From: Cyanobacteria bacterium K_DeepCast_35m_m2_023
GTDB lineage: Bacteria; Cyanobacteriota; Cyanobacteriia; PCC-6307; Cyanobiaceae
Assembly (NCBI GenBank): GCA_016882345.1
Contig: VGQR01000029.1
Span: forward strand, 1 to 12,307
Length of the DNA stretch: 12,307 nucleotides
Reading direction: 5' to 3'
Shown: positions 7,387-11,398 of the stretch, in pieces
Position numbering within the stretch: the stretch's first letter is position 1
How the letters are laid out: every line of letters begins with the position of its first letter
The notes under the pieces: model-generated
Told to the model about the DNA's origin: nothing
Seen by the model: only the letters and a program-made list of their open reading frames with translations
Databases searched by the model: none
Translations under genes and position numbers: made by a program

Positions 7387-7755
7387 TCAGCGCACAAACA
7401 GATCTCCAAGGTATTTGCCGCAGTCGGGGTAGGCCGTCGGGTTGTTGACGACAGCTTCGGTGATCATTACCGCCGCATGCTCCGGAGAGGTCTTGAACAG
7501 CGAGGCGCTTTGCCGCTTGATCAGGCCATAGGCCGCGTCCCAGCTCACTTTGTGGGTGTTTCCGGCCCCCCGCATGAAGCAATAGGTCCTGGCTCCTTTG
7601 GCTCCGGCGGTGTTTTCGGCGGTGGTGAGGGTCGTGCTTGTGTTGCTGTCGGCAGCGGCGGCCGCCCCATTGCGCCTTGATTCGCTTTGGGCCAGCGCAG
7701 CTCCTTGGCTGAGCGCCAATCCGGCCACCAGGGCGACGCGTACGAACAGGTTCAC
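7387..7755 (-). CDS. secreted hypothetical protein, possibly DUF6554-like
   Basis: This 122-aa protein starts with a signal peptide (residues 1-22, ending ALA before QSES) and a Ser/Thr/Ala-rich linker to about residue 53. The compact C-terminal domain (56-122) contains TYCFMRGAGN, a Trp (SWDAAYGLI) and AYPDCGKYLGDLF. Cys59 and Cys112 could form a disulphide after export. I recall a cyanobacterial family (DUF6554) with this pattern, but the number is from memory. The start is GTG at 7755, the only start giving a signal peptide. It is the first gene of a likely two-gene unit with the lipoprotein at 7018. The function is unknown; both products act outside the cytoplasm. Confidence 0.78.
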   Translation of the reverse strand: MNLFVRVALVAGLALSQGAALAQSESRRNGAAAAADSNTSTTLTTAENTAGAKGARTYCFMRGAGNTHKVSWDAAYGLIKRQSASLFKTSPEHAAVMITEAVVNNPTAYPDCGKYLGDLFVR

Positions 7756-7828
7756 AGCAGCACGATGCTCACTCGAGCTTCACCGTATCGATCCAGATCG
7801 GTCTGTCGAGGTGTCGGAAGCCCTGGAT

Positions 7829-8332
7829 TCAGCGCTGGGGCAGGAGTTTGACCACCAGCGGCAACAGCAGCAGCACGCTGATCAACCGCACCGCATGCAG
7901 GGCGGCCACCGCCGCGCCGACGCCGAACTCGGCGCCCACCAAGCTCATGCCGCTGATGCCCCCTGGAGCGGCGCCCAGCAGGGCCACCACTGGGTCGATG
8001 CCCAGCAGCCGACTGCACCACAGTCCCACAACCACCCCGGTCAGCACCAGGGTCACAGTGATCAGCACCGCAGGCTTCCAGAGCCGTTGCAGTTCGGCCA
8101 GGGCGGGCGCGGTCAGGGTGGTGCCGATGACGGTGCCGATAGCGATTTCGAGCACGGTGCGCGTGCCGGCGGGCCATTGCGCTGCTTCGAGCTTGCCGCT
8201 CAAGCTCGCCACGGCAGCTCCCAGCAGGGCGCCTGCCAGGGGAGCCGCCGGGATGCCGGTGCGCAGGGCCAGCAGTCCTCCCAGGCAGCCCGCCAAGCCG
8301 TAAAGCAGCAGCGTCCAGGGGGAGGGGGTCAT
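7829..8332 (-). CDS. AbrB-family integral membrane protein, single-repeat form
   Basis: This 167-aa protein is almost wholly hydrophobic, with about five or six membrane spans. The stretch LGAAPGGISGMSLVGAEFG (118-136), followed by VAALHAVRLISVLL, is the signature of the AbrB (PF05145) membrane family. These proteins are often mislabelled as transcriptional regulator or ammonia monooxygenase. Usual members have about 340-380 aa with two copies of the repeat. This one has one copy and both ends look natural, so it is likely a half-size form that would pair with itself or with a second half-size gene elsewhere. The substrate and role are unknown. It is not linked in a tight operon: 73 bp separate it from the secreted protein gene downstream. 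Confidence 0.83.
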   Translation of the reverse strand: MTPSPWTLLLYGLAGCLGGLLALRTGIPAAPLAGALLGAAVASLSGKLEAAQWPAGTRTVLEIAIGTVIGTTLTAPALAELQRLWKPAVLITVTLVLTGVVVGLWCSRLLGIDPVVALLGAAPGGISGMSLVGAEFGVGAAVAALHAVRLISVLLLLPLVVKLLPQR

Positions 8333-8417
8333 TCAGGCCAGTCTGCAGGAGTTGATCACTTGAGTGTCGCCGCCGTCTGTGTTGTCATCGGACCATCAAT
8401 CTGCCCCTGTGGTCGCC

Positions 8418-8696
8418 ATGGCATCGGAATCGGTTTCCTTCCGCATCACCCGCAGCACCGAAGACCTGGCCCAGACGATCCATGCCCTCTCCCACCGGCT
8501 GGTGCGGCTTGAGCAAAAGCTGGCGGCGCTCGAGCTCGAAGTGGAAGGCTTCGGCAGCGAACCGTCGATCTCCCCGCAGGAGATCAGCAGCCTCGACAAC
8601 GTTGAGCGCCTGCTGCATGACTGCCGCAGCCTTCTCGACGAACCGGCTGAGTTGGCCGTCGTGACACCGGTGGCAGAGCAGCGCGATGCGGCCTGA
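8418..8696 (+). CDS. small coiled-coil hypothetical protein
   Basis: This 92-aa cytoplasmic protein has no recognised domain. Residues about 13-45 (STEDLAQTIHALSHRLVRLE and following) show a heptad pattern with Leu/Ile/Val spacing that predicts a coiled coil. A second acidic helix (SLDNVERLLHDCRSLLDE) and a disordered tail follow. The frame is open from a GTG at 8364, but the ATG at 8418 begins the clearly protein-like part. Two hairpins lie just downstream (8706-8720 and 8731-8766). Confidence 0.72.
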   Translation: MASESVSFRITRSTEDLAQTIHALSHRLVRLEQKLAALELEVEGFGSEPSISPQEISSLDNVERLLHDCRSLLDEPAELAVVTPVAEQRDAA

Positions 8697-8705
8697 ATCC
8701 TGACG

Positions 8706-8720
8706 GCCAATCAGCTTGGC
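8706..8720. other. small hairpin GCCAA/TTGGC
   Basis: GCCAA (8706-8710) and TTGGC (8716-8720) are perfect inverted arms around a 5-nt loop, ten bases after the stop of the coiled-coil gene. No T run follows. It may be part of a terminator region together with the larger hairpin at 8731-8766, or may be chance. Confidence 0.4.
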
Positions 8721-8730
8721 AGGCGTCATC

Positions 8731-8766
8731 TGTGGCAACCGCCAGACCCTGGTCAGCGGTGCCACA
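8731..8766. other. strong hairpin, 11-bp stem with one bulged A
   Basis: TGTGGCA-A-CCGC (8731-8742) pairs with GCGG-TGCCACA (8756-8766), giving 11 pairs with a single bulged A. The 13-nt loop (CAGACCCTGGTCA) itself holds GAC/GTC arms. No T tract follows on either strand. It lies between the 92-aa and the 48-aa genes, so it may be a U-less terminator, a 3'-end processing or stability element, or a leader element. Confidence 0.6.
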
Positions 8767-8880
8767 ATTGGAAGAAAGCCAGCTATGGTCTTCCCCCAAT
8801 CATCCCGGACGACCCCCCAGGGTTCTTTACTAGCGCGGGTTCAGCGCTCGCCTCACTGTCGCTCCAATCCGGAGGTGCAA

Positions 8881-9027
8881 GTGGGTGGAACCCAGGGAGA
8901 ACACAAACTTGAGAAGCTTGAGTTTGCCTTGGCAATCGCCTTGACCCGTGGCGATCAGCAGCGTTCGCTTGATCTACGCCGTCAGATTGATGAGCTTGGC
9001 GGCAACTGCGAGGAGCCTGGAACCTGA
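8881..9027 (+). CDS. small hypothetical protein (48 aa)
   Basis: This 48-aa ORF reads GGTQGEHKLEKLEFALAIAL near its start, then a helical RGDQQRSLDLRRQIDELGGN and a GNCEEPGT end. The start is GTG at 8881. A near-perfect Shine-Dalgarno GGAGG at 8871-8875 lies 5 nt upstream, which is rare in this window and decides the start. The frame is open much further upstream (8716), but that part lacks protein character. The charged, helical composition fits a small soluble conserved protein. I recall similar peptides in marine Synechococcus but cannot name a function. Confidence 0.75.
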   Translation: MGGTQGEHKLEKLEFALAIALTRGDQQRSLDLRRQIDELGGNCEEPGT

Positions 9028-9151
9028 TCCGTCAGCTCAGCTCGCCAGTGCGGCCCAGTCGAATGGTGAGCGTTTGCTTACTTGACGATCGCTCTCTGGG
9101 ACATTGCTGACAATGCTTTGCCCTTGGTTTGCTGGTGTTGAGTTAGCATTT

Positions 9152-9177
9152 GCATTGCCGTCAATGAACGGCAATGC
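9152..9177. other. perfect 10-bp inverted repeat
   Basis: GCATTGCCGT (9152-9161) and ACGGCAATGC (9168-9177) are exact reverse complements around the 6-nt loop CAATGA. They lie 15 bp before the ATG of the 85-aa gene. No T run follows on either strand. The position suggests either a leader structure affecting translation of the 85-aa gene, a regulator binding site, or the end of the 48-aa gene transcript. Confidence 0.75.
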
Positions 9178-9192
9178 GGTTTCAAACTGTTC

Positions 9193-9450
9193 ATGGTGAT
9201 GACGGCGACAGTTCCCTTGATGGCAACCGCGCAAGCCAAGCCCATGGTTTTCCATCGTGAGCGGCATGGTGAGCAGGGCGCTGACTCGCTGCAGCAGCAA
9301 AAAGTTCAGTTGCTCCATCAAGCTGAAGCTGCCGCAGGTCAGGGAGATGTGGCGGCATCCGCCAAATTGATTTTGGCCGCACTCGACTGTGAACGCCGCT
9401 TGGCCAGCCGTGGGCCCCAGGTCCTGCAATTGATCAAGCCCCGGGTCTGA
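9193..9450 (+). CDS. small helical hypothetical protein
   Basis: This 85-aa ORF has a protein-like C-terminal two-thirds: QQQKVQLLHQAEAAAGQGDV, ASAKLILAALDCERR and a PQVLQLIKPR end. It looks like two or three amphipathic helices (a small TPR-like pair). Residues 1-30 are less convincing, so the real start may be one of the close alternatives (ATG 9199 or a later Met). A perfect hairpin lies just upstream. The opposite strand is also open (9037-9471), but its product is low-complexity. The function is unknown. I recall proteins with a similar VLQLIKPR ending in picocyanobacteria, unverified. Confidence 0.68.
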   Translation: MVMTATVPLMATAQAKPMVFHRERHGEQGADSLQQQKVQLLHQAEAAAGQGDVAASAKLILAALDCERRLASRGPQVLQLIKPRV

Positions 9451-9467
9451 GTCCGTCTCCAAGCCGT

Positions 9468-9593
9468 TCATGGGGCATGAGTTTCAGCGCTGATCGGGGA
9501 GTGCCGCAGTGGACGCAGCTTGGCCACCTCGGCGCCCTGCTTGGGATTGAGGCGCGCCACCCAGATTTCACCCCGACGCTTTAGCGCCACCAC
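9468..9593 (-). pseudogene. truncated MazF/PemK-like toxin remnant
   Basis: A minus-strand frame from GTG at 9593 encodes 41 residues. The first 28 (LKRRGEIWVARLNPKQGAEV, then AKLRP) match the N-terminus of MazF/PemK endoribonuclease toxins, where RGEIW starts the first beta-strand and the RP pair precedes the second. After LRP the similarity stops (LRHSPISAETHAP, then TGA). Known members have about 105-120 aa, so some three quarters, including the later catalytic residues, are missing. Its start overlaps the stop of the 82-aa gene by 13 nt, the layout of an antitoxin-toxin operon. It is most likely an inactivated toxin left by a deletion that joined it to the sequence beside the 85-aa gene. 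Confidence 0.72.
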
Positions 9594-9829
9594 GGCTGAG
9601 GCGTCGGCTGTGCACGTTGCTCCTGGGAGGCGGCCCCCTCTGCCAACGCCAGGGTCTCGCTGCCAGCCGGCAGGAATTCCGCCGCCACATCCAGACTTTC
9701 GGCCCGTGTCGAGGCATCGCTCGCCAGCGCTTCTGCAGCAGCAACGAGCCCGGCCATGAAGCGTTCCTGCTCCCGGCGGCGCAGCAGCTCTTCCAGGGCC
9801 TCGGGATGAAAGGCCAGCTCATCGGGCAT
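9581..9829 (-). CDS. hypothetical protein, possible antitoxin partner of the MazF remnant
   Basis: This 82-aa ORF reads MPDELAFHPEALEELLRRRE and continues with an acidic, Ala-rich helical region, then a PTPQPWWR end. It resembles no antitoxin domain that I can name. The inference comes from context: its TAA lies inside the start of the MazF/PemK remnant, as antitoxin genes usually overlap their toxin genes, and its size and acidity fit. Helical N-terminal content would have to provide DNA binding. It could instead be an unrelated small gene. No clear promoter is visible upstream at 9830-9900. Confidence 0.5.
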   Translation of the reverse strand: MPDELAFHPEALEELLRRREQERFMAGLVAAAEALASDASTRAESLDVAAEFLPAGSETLALAEGAASQEQRAQPTPQPWWR

Positions 9830-9950
9830 CGAGGCTGACCCGCAGTGGCTCTTGGAATCGGTCTGAGCGCATTCGCTTTGCGCCGAACCGTTTTGGTCAG
9901 AGACGCTGCTCGAGCCCGTTGAAGGCCAGGGAATGTCGCTCTGTGTCTTT

Positions 9951-9986
9951 CACGCCATCGGGGGCCGCGTCCCCGGTGGCGTGTTT
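9951..9986 (+). terminator. hairpin with short T run
   Basis: CACGCCATCGGGG (9951-9963) pairs with CCCCGGTGGCGTG (9971-9983): 13 pairs including one U-G, with a 7-nt loop. TTT follows at 9984-9986. The stem is very stable but the T run is short. It reads rightward and sits just before the YefM-type operon, where it could shield it from read-through. No plus-strand gene ends shortly before it, so what it terminates is unclear. Confidence 0.6.
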
Positions 9987-9997
9987 CCCTCGATCCG

Positions 9998-10013
9998 GTA
10001 CGCTATAACGTAC
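9998..10013 (+). promoter_or_regulatory. promoter -10 within a paired GTAC operator
   Basis: GTACG (9998-10002) and CGTAC (10009-10013) are inverted arms around CTATAA. The hexamer TATAAC (10004-10009) fits a -10 box in five of six positions and lies inside the palindrome. The two GTAC cores are 12 bp apart centre to centre. In E. coli, YefM-YoeB binds TGTACA-core sites with, as I recall, the same spacing. Autoregulation by the downstream antitoxin is therefore likely. No good -35 is seen. Confidence 0.6.
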
Positions 10014-10028
10014 GGCAGCAAGAGTGTC

Positions 10029-10271
10029 ATGACCACCGTCTCCGTCACAGAAGCGCGCAAGCGGCTCTATGCCCTGATTGATGAAGTTGGGCACTCCCAT
10101 GAGCCTGTGCAAATCACCGGCAAGCGGGGCAATGCCGTTCTGCTCTCGGAACAAGACTGGCGTGCTATCGAGGAGACCCTGCACCTGGTGTCGATCCCCG
10201 GCATGCGCGAGTCGATCGTCGAAGGCATGGCCACCGATCTTGATGAGCTGAGCAGCGAACCGGGTTGGTGA
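10029..10271 (+). CDS. YefM/Phd-family antitoxin
   Basis: This 80-aa protein should bind and neutralise the toxin encoded next and repress their shared promoter. The N-terminal Phd/YefM fold is visible: VSVTEARKRLYALIDEV (4-20), VQITGKRGNAVLLSEQDW (27-44), then IEETLHLVSIPGMRESIVEG (46-65), which matches the LEETxxLLxxPxxxxxL block of the family. The acidic C-terminus is expected to wrap the toxin. The ATG at 10029 is chosen because the SVTEAR motif lies four residues in; the longer frame from 9933 crosses the operator and the hairpin. Its TGA overlaps the toxin GTG. Confidence 0.88.
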   Translation: MTTVSVTEARKRLYALIDEVGHSHEPVQITGKRGNAVLLSEQDWRAIEETLHLVSIPGMRESIVEGMATDLDELSSEPGW

Positions 10272-10537
10272 GCTGGACACTTCTCTATACGAAGCAGGCC
10301 CAGAAAGATGCACGCAAACTTGCCTCCGCATCCCCTGCCCTCAAGCAGAGGGCCCTGGCCCTGCTTAGCCTTTTGGCTGAAGACCCCTATTCGCAACCGC
10401 CGCCCTACGAGGCCCTCGTCGGTGAGCTTCGGAGGGCCTGCTCACGGCGTATCAACATCCAGCACCGTATCGTGTATGAGGTGCTGGAGGAAAAGCGCAT
10501 TGTGAAGATGTTGCGCCTCTGGAGCCACTATGAGTAA
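10268..10537 (+). CDS. Txe/YoeB-family mRNA interferase toxin
   Basis: This 89-aa RelE-superfamily ribosome-dependent endoribonuclease cleaves mRNA in the A site when free of antitoxin. The family block YEALVGELRRACSRRINIQH lies at 47-66, followed by RIVYEV. The ending LRLWSHYE is the YoeB signature. Residues equivalent to E. coli YoeB Glu46, Arg65, His83 and Tyr84 are Glu48, Arg67, His87 and Tyr88, so it looks intact. The start is GTG at 10268, sharing bases with the antitoxin stop (GTGA); a TTG one codon earlier is an alternative. It is the second gene of a two-gene operon and is distinct in sequence from the second YoeB at 10748. Confidence 0.9.
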   Translation: MSWTLLYTKQAQKDARKLASASPALKQRALALLSLLAEDPYSQPPPYEALVGELRRACSRRINIQHRIVYEVLEEKRIVKMLRLWSHYE

Positions 10538-10589
10538 AGGGTTGGCTTATGCCAGCTTGATTCTTAGTTGGCAGCTTTCCTTCTATCTC

Positions 10590-10635
10590 AGTGGGTGACC
10601 GTGCTCGAACCGGCGACGTTCAGCTTGGGAAGCTT
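10590..10635 (-). pseudogene. 3' fragment of a tRNA-Gly(CCC) gene, probable attachment-site scar
   Basis: Read on the minus strand, this stretch holds the anticodon loop TTCCCAA (anticodon CCC), the 3' anticodon strand GCTGA, a variable loop, the T-arm with GGTTCGA, and CACCCAC plus T as the 3' acceptor strand and discriminator. CCA is replaced by GAG. The T-stem keeps four of five pairs (G53-A61 fails). The 5' half (acceptor strand, D-arm) is absent: homology begins at about the 5' end of the anticodon loop. This is the range that tyrosine integrases use as attachment site in tRNA genes, so it is best read as an att scar, not a working tRNA. Antisense it reads LEPATFSLGS. Confidence 0.7.
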
Positions 10636-10747
10636 CTCGGTTGATTGGCCGAATCGCCTGTGCCGCAGTAAGTCTCCTAGGCCTTCAGGATTGGATGTGA
10701 GAAGGTCTGTGAGATGGTTCCGGCTTGGGTCTCTCCATGCTCCGCGT

Positions 10748-11017
10748 TCAGCTGTAGTGATATCGGCAGGCCAGGATCACCAGTGTGGTTCCCTCAAGCC
10801 GGTAGATGAGCCGATGCTCGTCGTCGATCCGGCGTGACCAGCAGCCAGAGAGGTTCTCCCGCAGCGCTTCCGGCTTGCCGATCCCTACAAACGCGTCGCG
10901 GAGACAAGCCTGGATCAGCTGGTTGATCCGCTTCAGCTGTCTATGGTCCTGGCCCTGCCAGTTGAGACAGTCCTCCCAGGCGGCGGGGGTCCACGCCAGC
11001 CGCTCAGCTGACGGCAT
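10748..11017 (-). CDS. yoeB: YoeB toxin
   Basis: This 89-aa toxin lies close to E. coli YoeB along its whole length: LAWTPAAWEDCLNWQ (7-21), KRINQLIQACLRDAFVGIGK (29-48), PEALRENLSGCWSRRI (49-64), EHRLIY (67-72) and the end ACRYHY (83-88). Catalytic positions Glu50, Arg69, His87 and Tyr88 are all present, so the protein should be an active ribosome-dependent mRNA interferase. The ATG at 11017 overlaps the antitoxin stop by 14 nt. The frame is open to 11047, but that extension is antitoxin sequence in another frame. It faces the tRNA-Gly fragment. Confidence 0.94.
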   Translation of the reverse strand: MPSAERLAWTPAAWEDCLNWQGQDHRQLKRINQLIQACLRDAFVGIGKPEALRENLSGCWSRRIDDEHRLIYRLEGTTLVILACRYHYS

Positions 11018-11294
11018 TGAGCCGATCGGCGTCGAGCGGGTCGGCATCGATGAGGGGGTGGGCCAGCAGCTCCCCGCGTTCGGCCTGCTCCAGGGAGCGC
11101 TGCAGGTGGGCGGCGTTTGCGGGAGAGCGGAGTAGATGCACCGTTTCCATCAGGCTGTTGTAGGTGTCGAGCGACATCACCACAGCGCCCTGGGCGTGGC
11201 GCCTGGTGATGAGGGTCACATCGGCATCGGCTTCGACACGATCGAGCACCGCCTTGAAGCTCTCGCGGGCCTCGGAGAAACTGACGACCTGCAT
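11004..11294 (-). CDS. yefM: YefM antitoxin
   Basis: This 96-aa Phd/YefM antitoxin is more like the E. coli protein than the one at 10029. It contains VVSFSEARESFKAVLDRV (3-20), TLITRRHAQGAVVMSLDTYN (27-46) and SLMETVHLLRSPANAAHLQR (47-66), and a disordered acidic C-terminus that would wrap YoeB. It should repress its operon together with YoeB. The ATG at 11294 is chosen by alignment with family N-termini. An in-frame ATG at 11339 would add 15 residues and place the TGTACA operator inside the coding region. It lies 104 bp from the stop of the helicase, so it probably has its own promoter. Confidence 0.93.
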   Translation of the reverse strand: MQVVSFSEARESFKAVLDRVEADADVTLITRRHAQGAVVMSLDTYNSLMETVHLLRSPANAAHLQRSLEQAERGELLAHPLIDADPLDADRLNAVS

Positions 11295-11299
11295 GGCGG

Positions 11300-11317
11300 T
11301 GTCCAACTGCCTGTACA
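11300..11317 (-). promoter_or_regulatory. paired YefM-type operator
   Basis: A perfect TGTACA lies at 11312-11317 and a one-mismatch copy TGTCCA (TGGACA on the minus strand) at 11300-11305. Their centres are exactly 12 bp apart. They end 6 bp from the yefM ATG. TGTACA is the core bound by E. coli YefM. Minus-strand -10 candidates TATGGT or TATAGG lie just upstream, within the small palindrome region ATAGGGCCTAT (11323-11333). No -35 is clear. Confidence 0.55.
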
Positions 11318-11398
11318 ACACCATAGGGCCTATAGCCATGCATCAGGGTTGAATGCGTTGATGCTGCCGGTGCTGATGTGCCATGGCGTCCTGGTGGA

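Noticed and set aside
7598..8512. 304-aa plus-strand frame over the AbrB-like gene
   Set aside because: It is Gln/His/Gly/Ala-rich and crosses several gene boundaries. The minus-strand membrane protein has a family signature.
9082..9114. TTGACG and GACAAT as a promoter for the 85-aa gene
   Set aside because: The spacer is 21 bp, longer than normal, and the -10 matches only four of six positions.
9037..9471. 144-aa minus-strand frame opposite the 85-aa gene
   Set aside because: The product has no recognisable motif and it spans the perfect hairpin. The plus frame gives coherent amphipathic helices, though the choice is not certain.
10568..10837. 89-aa plus-strand frame containing LEPATFSLGS
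   Set aside because: That phrase is the antisense translation of the tRNA-Gly 3' half, so the frame is an artefact of the tRNA fragment. The rest overlaps yoeB.
11340..11364. GCATCA/TGATGC inverted repeat after the helicase gene as a terminator
   Set aside because: Six pairs with a 13-nt loop and no T run. Likely chance.
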